Assembly (NCBI GenBank): GCA_012514775.1
Contig: JAAYZQ010000516.1
Location: 1-18,212 of the forward strand
Source: Anaerolineaceae bacterium
GTDB lineage: Bacteria; Chloroflexota; Anaerolineae; JAAYZQ01
Reading direction: 5' to 3'
Length of the DNA stretch: 18,212 nt
The position numbers and the translations under genes were made by a program. The notes under the pieces are model-generated. The model did not search any database, had not been told where the DNA came from, and saw only the letters and a list, made by a program, of their open reading frames with translations. Positions 8,701 through 14,559 of this stretch are shown here, in pieces. Position 1 is the first letter of the stretch. Each line of letters opens with the position of its first letter.

Positions 8701-11090
8701 TCGTAATCGGCCGTCTTGCGATAGATGTGCACTCGCGGGTGATCGTAGACGGTGAACTGCTCTTCGGCCCAGGTGTCGTCGAACTCGATGCCAAACAGGC
8801 GCGGGTAGGAGTGGAATTCGGCGGCCAGCTCGAAGCCGAGCTCTTCTGCAAAGAGCAGCTCGTAGTAGCGGGTGGTCATGGGATAGCGCATGGGCAGGCG
8901 CGGGATGGACTGCCAGAGCCGCCCGCTGCTCATCATGATATAGTCCGCCTGGTCCAGGGCGTCCAGCAGCACCTCCAGCTTTTCGGGGGTGTCCTCGTCG
9001 TAGAGCGACAGTTGGTCGAGGCAGTTGGTGCTGCCAGGATAGCCGACGTCCAGGCTGCGATACAGGCCCGAGCCAAATGCCGCGTAGCCAAACATGTTAA
9101 AGGGCAGCGGGTCGTCAAAGTGCTCGTTGGCGATGACCGAGCCATAGCTGACCAGGGGCGCGCCCTCCAGGGCACGGCTTTCAAAGTAGTAGGTCTCTCC
9201 CCCTTCGAGGGCCACGTCGGGAATGTCGAGGAGCTGCGGCCCGGCCTGGGCAAAGACACCGTGGGCCTGGGCCTCGGCCACGGTCAGGGGCTCGCCACTG
9301 GAGTTGCTGCCGGCCTCATCGCTGCCCAGGGCGCGGATCCGCACCTCGAAGGCGCCTTCCACCGGTCCCTCGGTCCCCGTCAGCTCGTTCATGGTGATCT
9401 CGGTGGCGATCAGGCTCTGGGGTGGGGTAAAGGCGGTTACGATCCAGCCGCCGTTGGTGGCATAGACCTGCGTGGAAGGCAGGGGCAACTGCAACTGCCC
9501 GGGCTCGCCCTCGGGCGTGGTGTAGTGCAGGGTGGCGCCCGATGGCACGTTGTCATAGATCCAGCGCGTGGCCTGCACGCGGGTTACCGGCTCGGTATAG
9601 ATCTGGATGAAGGCAAAAGCCCAGGCCAGCGTACCCACCAGCACGACGGCGCCCAGGCCGCCGGCGGCGAGGCGCAGCCAGGGGCGTAGCCCGGTGGGCC
9701 CGGTCCGCCGCCGCGCCCAATCCCAGGCGGCGACGACGAGCCAGGCCGCGAAAACGGCCAGGTAGGGATGGAGGGGCAGGAAATAGCGTACCGACTTGAC
9801 GTACTGCATGCCCTGCCAGCCAAAGGTCAGGAGCACCCAGGCGAGGGGGATGAGCACCAGGTCCCAGTTCGAGAGGCCACCCGCCCCCGGCGGGGCGGCC
9901 GCCTGACCGGCGGCCTCGACCGCGCTCTCCACCCCCTGCTGGCGGCGCCAGCCCAGGACGACGGCCGCCAGTGCCAGGAGCACGCCTGCCCAGGCCGCGA
10001 CGCCCAGGGGCACGCCCAGGGTCCAAAGGACCATGTTCTCCAGGGGCCAGAGCCAGGGGGCGCGCTCGGTCCACTGCCGGCCCCAGGGCAGGTCCGCCTC
10101 CCCCGTCTGCTGCGCGCCGGCGGAGGAAATGTCGTCCAGCCACTGGGGATTGGGCATGACGACGGCCCGCAGCGGCTCGGGCATGGCACGAAAGACCTCG
10201 AACGGCCCGGCCAGGCCCTCGGAGATGCCCTCCCATCCGTCAAAGTTGGGACCCGCCCAGGCATAGGGCTGGGCCACGCGAAAGACGGCCACGGCCGCGA
10301 TCACGGCCAGGACGAGGCCCGCCGTGGTGCCCAGCAGCGCCCTCGTTCCCTCGCCCCCGGCCAGCAGGCGCCGGCGGACGCGCACCCAGGCGCCCAGGGC
10401 GACGACGATCACCAGCAGGAAGACGCTCACCTTGCAGGCCAGGGTCAGCCCCATGCTCAGGCCCAGGCCCAGGAAGGCGGGCCAGGCCCCGTTCTCGGCC
10501 ACGTCCAGCGTGAACCAGATGGTGAGGATGACAAAGAAGGTGAGAAAGGTGTCTACGGCAAAGTAGTGCGAGCCCTGGATGTTCAGCACCGTCACCGCCA
10601 GCAGGAACGCCGCGATGAGGCCCGCGCGCCAGCCAAAGAGGCGGCGCCCCAGGAAAAAGGTCAGGAGCACCGAGCCAAGGTCGAACAGGGCCGATAGGAC
10701 CCGGCCGACCAGGTGGACGCGGTCGTAACCCTCGTAGGATTGGTCCGTATCGAGAAACGGGACGTGTGGCGCCAGGGCGTCGAGCTGGCTGGCCACGGCC
10801 TTGGTCAGGAAGAGGGGCAGGGTGCCGTAAAAGTAGACCGTGTCCTGATTGCGGGCGTTGAGGGGAGAGTGGCTCGTGTCGAAATACTCGGCCAGGCTCT
10901 CAGGCCACTGGATGCGGCTGACCACCATCGTGGTGTGTCGCTCGTCCGGGTGGATGTGATAGGTGCCCTCGTCCCAATTAACGTTGTAAAAGCGGAAGGC
11001 GCTGCCCAGGATTAGAATGCCCAGGAGGGCCAATGCAAGGGCTGCCCGGGGAGCGGTCCTGTCTTTTGGCGATTCGTTCGACATCATCAT
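5724..11090 (-). CDS. Giant fusion: GT39-like GT-C glycosyltransferase plus DUF2298/YYY domain
   Basis: About 1788 residues from the first of three consecutive ATG codons (MMMSNESPKD). A further upstream TTG is possible but less likely. The N-terminal module (about 1-500) is a GT-C membrane enzyme with NWDEGTYHIHPDERHTTM near 38-55 (DE and HPDE pairs in the first outer loop), YFYGTLPLFLTK, YFAVDTFLTFF and about ten membrane segments. Residues 500-870 form a large outer soluble domain ending near the next membrane helix. The C-terminal module (about 875-1788) is DUF2298: GGEKPMDLAYLN near 1002, YYYFG at 1036-1040, YADLHAHLIAMPL near 1200, NTWDVP near 1266, RMNTVFKFYLQVW near 1522, and the same terminal soluble domain as the paralogue at 1372-3969. 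DUF2298 proteins with an extra N-terminal region are known, but no TPR repeats are seen here. The substrate is unknown. Polyprenyl-linked sugar transfer outside the membrane is the best inference. Confidence 0.9.
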   Translation of the reverse strand: MMMSNESPKDRTAPRAALALALLGILILGSAFRFYNVNWDEGTYHIHPDERHTTMVVSRIQWPESLAEYFDTSHSPLNARNQDTVYFYGTLPLFLTKAVASQLDALAPHVPFLDTDQSYEGYDRVHLVGRVLSALFDLGSVLLTFFLGRRLFGWRAGLIAAFLLAVTVLNIQGSHYFAVDTFLTFFVILTIWFTLDVAENGAWPAFLGLGLSMGLTLACKVSVFLLVIVVALGAWVRVRRRLLAGGEGTRALLGTTAGLVLAVIAAVAVFRVAQPYAWAGPNFDGWEGISEGLAGPFEVFRAMPEPLRAVVMPNPQWLDDISSAGAQQTGEADLPWGRQWTERAPWLWPLENMVLWTLGVPLGVAAWAGVLLALAAVVLGWRRQQGVESAVEAAGQAAAPPGAGGLSNWDLVLIPLAWVLLTFGWQGMQYVKSVRYFLPLHPYLAVFAAWLVVAAWDWARRRTGPTGLRPWLRLAAGGLGAVVLVGTLAWAFAFIQIYTEPVTRVQATRWIYDNVPSGATLHYTTPEGEPGQLQLPLPSTQVYATNGGWIVTAFTPPQSLIATEITMNELTGTEGPVEGAFEVRIRALGSDEAGSNSSGEPLTVAEAQAHGVFAQAGPQLLDIPDVALEGGETYYFESRALEGAPLVSYGSVIANEHFDDPLPFNMFGYAAFGSGLYRSLDVGYPGSTNCLDQLSLYDEDTPEKLEVLLDALDQADYIMMSSGRLWQSIPRLPMRYPMTTRYYELLFAEELGFELAAEFHSYPRLFGIEFDDTWAEEQFTVYDHPRVHIYRKTADYDREEVRALLSEGIDWEGIPHGLNPRDVPKWRREQAQQQRTGESQNALMLTAEERQIQEQGGTWASIFDRNSLANRWPTFTWLLLLAAVSLAALPLTLAVFGRLPDGGWILARPVGVLLLAWLAWMLTNLTPLHYSRGTIWLALAIVAAISYGSMLLPGPRRRVAELFSPGRGQWRLVLVSEILFLAFFGLFWLIRWGNPDLWHPWKGGEKPMDLAYLNAVIKSTEFPPYDPWFAGGYLNYYYFGQVMVGTLIKLVGIAPAVAYNLVIPAWFAMTAMGAFSVTYNLYRARAEGRGVGGPLDVRRIGSRALLVGLLGALFVAVLGNLGEIHLLLLKLAEGVLDNFSSTIPGLAGLVRATVGTFEVLFGGKALPIGLDEWYWNASRAIPAGPYEAVITEFPFFTFLYADLHAHLIAMPLTFLSLALALTVVQRAALPVRGPDNQARPAWWNPLTHLALLFLWALIIGAMRTTNTWDVPPHLIVAFGALAIASAQRPTRFPLLILAGQMLILVALSWLLLYWPFWEHYGSFYNSLGLWNGTRTPVWAYLVVHGLFLFPIASYLAARTLGDWRCIPILRRLGLSLRYAGQGKRLRRAARLAGARGPLRSAPGLCLPAGPLPWIAIVLIFLAVVFFLIPGLIEFTRADPLVAESGSHAYRGLAVLGLGLPLAIMGLILLFRAPAPQAGARDGTMPLQRYVAPVERLWAWLVLLALAMTLGVEVLVLEGDIGRMNTVFKFYLQVWIMWGVAAAAAVGWMVPRLRRWGGTLRGTADENGEDGEASEASGAGATARRWWVAVLVVLIAFAALYPPLAISAKVRDRWNEDQPPGLDGWEYMETANYWDPVGAEFGHDGGVRYDLRWDREAIAWLLDNVVGSPTILEGQTPEYRWGGRYAVNTGLPTVLGWNWHQRQQRAAADQQAIWDRAQDVATIYNVPGTMVAEGLLQKYGVRYVIVGPLEQAYYDPLGLEKFERMADEGTLRPVFRNQGVTIYEVLLGR

Positions 11091-11131
11091 ACGCAACTGT
11101 CAACTCTTTGACCTGTGTCCGTCAAAGGGGC

Positions 11132-11160
11132 AGTATAGCATCTTTCAAACGTCGGTGCAA
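11132..11160 (-). promoter_or_regulatory. Sigma-70-type extended -10 promoter for the GT/DUF2298 array
   Basis: On the minus strand TTGCAC (11155-11160) is followed by a 17-bp spacer ending in TGC and TATACT (11132-11137), giving an extended -10 (TGnTATACT). The -35 is weak (3 of 6). The predicted start near 11125 leaves a leader of about 35 nt before the ATG cluster at 11084-11090. No strong Shine-Dalgarno sequence is seen in that leader. Confidence 0.6.
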
Positions 11161-11161
11161 T

Positions 11162-11175
11162 CTGGAACGTTCCAG
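11162..11175. promoter_or_regulatory. 14-bp perfect palindrome upstream of the array promoter, candidate operator
   Basis: CTGGAACGTTCCAG is a perfect palindrome one base upstream of the -35 hexamer of the array promoter. Its place suits an activator or a repressor that clamps the promoter edge. No regulator can be assigned. Confidence 0.45.
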
Positions 11176-11187
11176 TTACCGCAAGAC

Positions 11188-11217
11188 AGAGCCCCCGCCG
11201 TTGACAGCAGGGGCTCT
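11188..11217 (-). terminator. Candidate terminator hairpin for the tRNA-Val gene
   Basis: AGAGCCCC and GGGGCTCT form an 8-bp perfect stem around a 14-nt loop. The stem begins 8 nt after the tRNA 3' end in the minus direction. No real T-run follows, so efficiency is uncertain. It could also help separate tRNA transcription from the downstream promoter at 11132-11160. Confidence 0.5.
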
Positions 11218-11225
11218 CTTGCTCA

Positions 11226-11298
11226 TGGGCGAAACAGGGCTCGAACCTGTGGCCTCATCGTTGTAAGCGATGCGCTCTCCCAACTGAGCTATTCGCCC
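11226..11298 (-). tRNA. tRNA-Val, anticodon TAC
   Basis: The 73-nt cloverleaf is complete. The acceptor stem GGGCGAA/TTCGCCC pairs over 7 bp with discriminator A. The D arm is GCTC-AGTTGGGA-GAGC, the anticodon arm CATCG-CTTACAA-CGATG, the variable loop 5 nt, and the T arm ACAGG-TTCGAGC-CCTGT. The loop CTTACAA gives anticodon TAC (valine). CCA is not encoded: ATG follows TTCGCCC. A perfect consensus promoter lies 12 nt upstream. Confidence 0.97.
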
Positions 11299-11310
11299 TG
11301 ACTTCACGGC

Positions 11311-11339
11311 ATTATAAACGCAAACGCGGCTTGTGTCAA
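11311..11339 (-). promoter_or_regulatory. Perfect consensus sigma-70 promoter of tRNA-Val
   Basis: TTGACA (11334-11339) and TATAAT (11311-11316) on the minus strand are separated by exactly 17 bp. Transcription should start near 11304, giving a leader of about 6 nt before the mature tRNA. The -35 hexamer is part of the palindrome at 11332-11347. Confidence 0.9.
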
Positions 11340-11347
11340 TTGACACA
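11332..11347. promoter_or_regulatory. 16-bp perfect palindrome containing two outward -35 hexamers
   Basis: TGTGTCAATTGACACA is perfectly palindromic and extends with one mismatch to about 11328-11351. Each half contains TTGACA, one per strand, so it can seed two divergent promoters. It could also be an operator, or a weak hairpin after the kinase stop codon, since it lies about 32 nt downstream of that stop. No T-tract supports termination. Confidence 0.6.
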
Positions 11348-11368
11348 GGCCTTGTTCCATGCTATGCT
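11340..11368 (+). promoter_or_regulatory. Candidate plus-strand promoter reading antisense into the kinase gene
   Basis: TTGACA (11340-11345), a 17-bp spacer and TATGCT (11363-11368) preceded by TGC give a good extended -10 promoter. The predicted start near 11375 would produce RNA antisense to the 3' end of the kinase gene. No plus-strand gene starts before 12507. Confidence 0.4.
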
Positions 11369-11382
11369 AAGGATGCTTGTTA

Positions 11383-12456
11383 TTAACGGAAGGTCAAGAG
11401 GACGGCGGCCGCCACGAGGGCGAGCGCCAGGAGCAAAAGCCACCAGTTGGCCTGCACGGCCTGGCCCCACGACACGTCCTCGCGGGAAACGGGCGGGGCG
11501 GCCTCGTCGCGGCTGCCCGCCAGCGCCTGGCACCAGTCCGCCACGCTGTTGGGCCGATCCCGGGGGTGGAGGGCCATGGCTGCCAGGATGGCCCGCTCGA
11601 CCTGGGACGAGATGGCCGGGTTGATCTCCCGGGGGGCCAGCAGGGCGTCCTGGTCGAGAAATCGCTGCTGGGCGCTGGGAGGTGTCTGCCCCGTCAGCAG
11701 GTGGTAGAGGGTCGCTCCCAGGCCGTAGACGTCACTGCGGGTGTCGGTGTGGCCCAGATCGCCGGCGTACTGCTCGATGGGGGTGTAGGGCAGCGAGCCC
11801 ATGCCCCGCAGACCGGTCATGGTCGCAGGATCGTCGGGGTCCAGCGCCTTGACCAGGCCAAAGTCGACGAGCTTGATGCGGCCCTCGGGGGTCAGCTTGA
11901 CGTTGGCCGGCTTGATATCGCGATGCAGCACGGGCGGCTGCTGGCAGTGCAGGTAGGTCAGGGCGTCGCAGAGCTGGGTCATCCAGCCCAGCACGTCTTT
12001 TTCTTGCAGAAACCGGCCTTCGCGGTAGGCCTGTTGGCAGAGCTGCTCGAGATCCTGGCCGGGAACATAGTCCATGACCAGATAATCCCGACTGACCGCC
12101 AACAGGTCCGGGGATGTCGTTGCCTGGGGGTCGGCCTCCAGCGGCTCGGAGCCTTCTGCGGCTGCCTCGGGCAGCGCGCCCGAGGGCGTCAGGGTGAAAT
12201 AGTCCGAGACCTTGGGCAGGTTGGGATGGTCGAGGCGGGCCAGGATGCTGGCCTCGCGGAGGAACTGCGCCCGGGTTTGTGCCAGGCGCTCGGTGCTGGT
12301 GCCCGGCAGCGGCCAGATCTCCTTGACCGCACACTGGCGGCCGGGAAGGCGGCGGTCGGCCGCTTGATAGACCGCGCCCATGCCTCCCTGGCCGATGAGG
12401 CCCAGGATCTCGTATCGGTTGCGCAATACTGTGCCGGGCAGAAGCCATTCCTGCAT
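11383..12456 (-). CDS. Tail-anchored serine/threonine protein kinase (Hanks type)
   Basis: 357 residues from the ATG at 12456. All kinase motifs are present: glycine loop GQGGMGAVY (22-30), Lys45 in CAVKEIW, helix-C Glu68, HRDIKPAN (178-185), VDFGLVK (DFG at 198-200), and an activation segment with several Thr/Ser ending in TPIEQYAG. An acidic insertion of about 30 residues (91-120) separates the strands before the hinge (LVMDYVPG). The protein ends with one membrane helix (WWLLLLALALVAAAVLL) and about four residues after it. The catalytic domain is therefore cytoplasmic and no PASTA or other outer sensor exists. The frame opens upstream at a TTG at 12492, but that codon lies in the -35 box, so 12456 is preferred. 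It is divergent from an FHA-type regulator that could read its phosphothreonines. Confidence 0.94.
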   Translation of the reverse strand: MQEWLLPGTVLRNRYEILGLIGQGGMGAVYQAADRRLPGRQCAVKEIWPLPGTSTERLAQTRAQFLREASILARLDHPNLPKVSDYFTLTPSGALPEAAAEGSEPLEADPQATTSPDLLAVSRDYLVMDYVPGQDLEQLCQQAYREGRFLQEKDVLGWMTQLCDALTYLHCQQPPVLHRDIKPANVKLTPEGRIKLVDFGLVKALDPDDPATMTGLRGMGSLPYTPIEQYAGDLGHTDTRSDVYGLGATLYHLLTGQTPPSAQQRFLDQDALLAPREINPAISSQVERAILAAMALHPRDRPNSVADWCQALAGSRDEAAPPVSREDVSWGQAVQANWWLLLLALALVAAAVLLTFR

Positions 12457-12463
12457 CGGCCTA

Positions 12464-12492
12464 ACTATACTGTAATCATCGTCTTCTGTCAA
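12464..12492 (-). promoter_or_regulatory. Strong promoter of the kinase gene, implying a leaderless mRNA
   Basis: TTGACA (12487-12492), a 17-bp spacer and TATAGT (12464-12469) lie on the minus strand. Only seven bases separate the -10 from the kinase ATG at 12456, so the expected start site is at or next to the ATG. No Shine-Dalgarno sequence is possible in that gap. Confidence 0.75.
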
Positions 12493-12499
12493 GGAGAGG
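12466..12499 (+). promoter_or_regulatory. Candidate -10 and Shine-Dalgarno region of the FHA regulator gene
   Basis: TATACT at 12466-12471 is a plausible plus-strand -10 that overlaps the kinase -10 on the other strand. No good -35 is seen, so an activator may be needed. AAGGAGAGG (12491-12499) is a strong ribosome site for the ATG at 12507 and overlaps the kinase -35. Confidence 0.45.
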
Positions 12500-12506
12500 T
12501 AATCGA

Positions 12507-13151
12507 ATGTCGGAACCCAAAGAGGCTGCCCTTCTCCTGCGCATCGAGGGGGGCGAGATCAAGCAGCGCTGGTCGCTGGCCGCGCCGGTGACGACCATCG
12601 GGCGTTGGGAGGACAACGATCTGGTCATCGACGACCGCTGGGTCTCGCGACATCATGCCCGGGTGCGGCGCGAGCGGGACCAATACTACATCGAGGACCT
12701 GGGCAGCAAGAATGGGACGCTGGTCAATGGCCGGCGCATCTCCGCGCCTACCCTCCTGGCCGACGGCGACGAGATCCAGGTCTCGCCCCTGATCCCCCTG
12801 ACGTTCGTGGGCTATGCTGCCACGGCTCCCCTGCCCCTGGAGCCGGAGGCCCGGGGCCTGGAGTTTGACCCGGCGACGCGGGACGTGCGGGTACGCGGCC
12901 GCGTGCTCGATCCTCCTCTGTCCCAGGCCCAGTTCACGCTCCTATCCTTGCTCGCCGAGGAGCCGGGCCGGGTCTACAGTCGCGACGAGGTGATTGCAGT
13001 TGTCTGGCCCGAGGCACAGGCCGAAGGGGTCAGCGACGAGGCCATCGACGCCATGGTGCGGCGCATCCGCCTGCGCCTGCGCGAACTGGACACCTCGCAC
13101 GAGTACATCGTGACCATGCGGGGCTACGGGTTCAAGTTCGAGCCCGCATAG
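12507..13151 (+). CDS. FHA domain plus OmpR/PhoB-type winged-helix transcriptional regulator
   Basis: 214 residues. The N-terminal FHA domain (about 8-100) keeps the phosphothreonine-binding residues: Gly32-Arg33 (IGRWEDND), Ser47-Arg48-His49 (VSRHHARV) and GSKNGT at 66-71, followed by LADGDEI. The C-terminal winged helix (about 118-214) matches the Trans_reg_C family: LSQAQFTLLSLLAEEPGRV, SRDEVIAVVWP, the recognition helix DEAIDAMVRRIRLRLRE and the wing YIVTMRGYGFKF. There is no receiver domain, so control is likely through FHA binding to a phosphorylated partner. The divergent kinase is the obvious candidate. Mycobacterial EmbR, controlled by PknH, pairs the same two domain types in the reverse order and with an additional BTAD domain. 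The start follows the Shine-Dalgarno AAGGAGAGG. Target promoters are unknown. Confidence 0.93.
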   Translation: MSEPKEAALLLRIEGGEIKQRWSLAAPVTTIGRWEDNDLVIDDRWVSRHHARVRRERDQYYIEDLGSKNGTLVNGRRISAPTLLADGDEIQVSPLIPLTFVGYAATAPLPLEPEARGLEFDPATRDVRVRGRVLDPPLSQAQFTLLSLLAEEPGRVYSRDEVIAVVWPEAQAEGVSDEAIDAMVRRIRLRLRELDTSHEYIVTMRGYGFKFEPA

Positions 13152-13164
13152 CGACGCCGGTAGA

Positions 13165-13203
13165 GCGCGCGCTGCCGCGTGCGCCCATAGAGCCGTGCGG
13201 CTC
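13165..13203. terminator. Tandem GC hairpins between convergent genes, candidate terminator
   Basis: GCGCGCGC-TGCC-GCGTGCGC (13165-13184) forms an 8-bp stem with one G-U pair, 13 nt after the regulator stop. A second stem, GAGCCG-TG-CGGCTC (13190-13203), touches the stop codon of the convergent HMG-CoA reductase gene. No T-tract is present, as often in GC-rich bacteria, so function is inferred from position and stem strength. Confidence 0.45.
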
Positions 13204-14494
13204 AGGCGCCGCCGGCCCGGGCCATCTCCTGCAGGATCTCTTGCGCGCGGTCCAGCCGGATCTTGCCCTCGGTGACCAGGCGGGCGGCCACCGCCGCGAC
13301 CTGGTCGCCCATGGCGCCGGCGGCCATGGCCACCTGCCGGGCATGGAGGGCCATGTGGCCGCGCTGGATGCCCTCGGTGGCCAGGGCGCGGAGGGCGCCC
13401 AGGTTCTGAGCCAGGCCCGCCGCGGCCATCACCTCGGCCAGCTCCCGCGCCGTGCGCGCCCCCACGATCTTGAGCGCCACCTGTGCCCCCGGATGGACCC
13501 GGGTCGCGCCGCCGACGGTCCCCACGGCCAGGGGCAGCTCCAGGGTGCCCACCAGCCTGCCCTCGCGGTCGCGGCTCCAGGTGGAAAGGGAGGTATAGCG
13601 CCCGTCCCGGGCGGCGTAGGCGTGGGCGCCGGCCTCGATGGCGCGCCAGTCCTGGCCGCAGGCCAGGGCCACGGCGTCGATGCCGTTCATGATGCCCTTG
13701 TTGTGGGTCGCGGCCCGGTAGGGATCCGCCGCGGCAAAGGCATAGGCCTCGACGATGCCCTGCACCACCTGCTCGCCCTCGTAGTCGCCGAAGGCCAGCT
13801 CCGACTGCGGGATGGTGCAACTGGCCCGGGCCAGGCGGCGGTCGGCCAGGTTGGAAAGGATGCGCAGGTGCACCCGCCCCCCGGTGATCTCTTCCACCAG
13901 TGGAGCCAGGGCCTCGGCCGCCGTGTTGACCGTGTTGGCGCCCATGGCGTCGCGCGTATCGTACAGCAGGTGCGCCACCAGCATCGGGCCGGCGGGCGTG
14001 TCGGGGAGGACGCGCAGCTCCAGGTCGCGCGCCCCGCCGTGGAGCGAGACGACCACCGGGTCCGTCTGGTTGGCCAGGTCGAGCAGTCGCTGCTTCTGGC
14101 AAAGCAGGTCAAAGCGGGCGGCCCACGGATCGGGCACGTCGAGGATCTGCATCTGGGCAATCATCACCGGCTCGGTGGAGCAGGTGCGAAAGCCCCCCGC
14201 CTGGCGCACGATCCGGGCCATGAAACTCGCCGCGGCGACGACCGACGGCTCTTCGATGGCCATGGGGATGAGATAGTCCCGCCCGTTGATCGAGAAGTTG
14301 GTGGCGATTCCCAGGGGCAGGCCGTGGATGCCTACCACGTTCTCGATCATCTGGTCGGCGCGGCCGGGCGCCAACCCCGCCCCTGCGAGCACGGCCCGCT
14401 CCTCTTCGCTCAGGCCTGCCCAGGAGGCCACCGCCTGGACGCGCTCCTCGACGCTCAACTCGTAAAAGCCCGGCAGACGCGACGTCTTTTCCAT
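13202..14494 (-). CDS. mvaA: Class II hydroxymethylglutaryl-CoA reductase
   Basis: 430 residues, the length of class II (Pseudomonas mevalonii type) enzymes. It interconverts HMG-CoA and mevalonate, the committed step to isoprenoids in the mevalonate route. All catalytic residues fit the P. mevalonii numbering with an offset of one: Glu82 (AIEEPSVVAAAS), Lys266 (THNKGIMNG), Asp282 (GQDWRAIEAG) and His380 (GIQRGHMALHAR). The cofactor block DAMGANTVNT is at 182-191. ENVVGIHGLPLGIATNF (51-67) is the HMG-CoA binding entry. Asp145 aligns with the residue linked to NADH preference in P. mevalonii, so NADH use is inferred. The ATG at 14494 has GGAGGAG six bases upstream. The frame stays open on the 5' side to 15835, but that part overlaps the next gene out of frame and is spurious. 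The product feeds polyprenyl carriers, which GT-C enzymes like those elsewhere in the window use. Confidence 0.96.
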   Translation of the reverse strand: MEKTSRLPGFYELSVEERVQAVASWAGLSEEERAVLAGAGLAPGRADQMIENVVGIHGLPLGIATNFSINGRDYLIPMAIEEPSVVAAASFMARIVRQAGGFRTCSTEPVMIAQMQILDVPDPWAARFDLLCQKQRLLDLANQTDPVVVSLHGGARDLELRVLPDTPAGPMLVAHLLYDTRDAMGANTVNTAAEALAPLVEEITGGRVHLRILSNLADRRLARASCTIPQSELAFGDYEGEQVVQGIVEAYAFAAADPYRAATHNKGIMNGIDAVALACGQDWRAIEAGAHAYAARDGRYTSLSTWSRDREGRLVGTLELPLAVGTVGGATRVHPGAQVALKIVGARTARELAEVMAAAGLAQNLGALRALATEGIQRGHMALHARQVAMAAGAMGDQVAAVAARLVTEGKIRLDRAQEILQEMARAGGA

Positions 14495-14559
14495 CGTCTC
14501 CTCCGAGAATTCCAGCGGACCCGGGCTGGGCCGGGCCCCTCTCACGATATCGATTCGGG

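Noticed and set aside
5589..9689. Plus-strand open frame of 1366 codons opposite the fusion gene and sigma gene
   Set aside because: Same low-complexity Gln/Gly/His composition. It spans two real minus-strand genes and their spacer, and no family motif is visible.
11226..11298. tRNA-Val as an integration site for a mobile element
   Set aside because: No integrase, direct repeat of the tRNA 3' end, or foreign-looking gene flanks it. The neighbours look like core genes.
12457..12492. Upstream TTG start for the kinase
   Set aside because: The TTG is inside the -35 hexamer of a strong promoter whose predicted start is at the ATG at 12456, so the longer form would not be transcribed from that promoter.
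14495..14559. GC-rich inverted sequence (GGGCCCGGCCC, AGCCCGGG) as a terminator before the HMG-CoA reductase
   Set aside because: Pairing is imperfect and no T-tract follows. The 65-nt gap is compatible with read-through.
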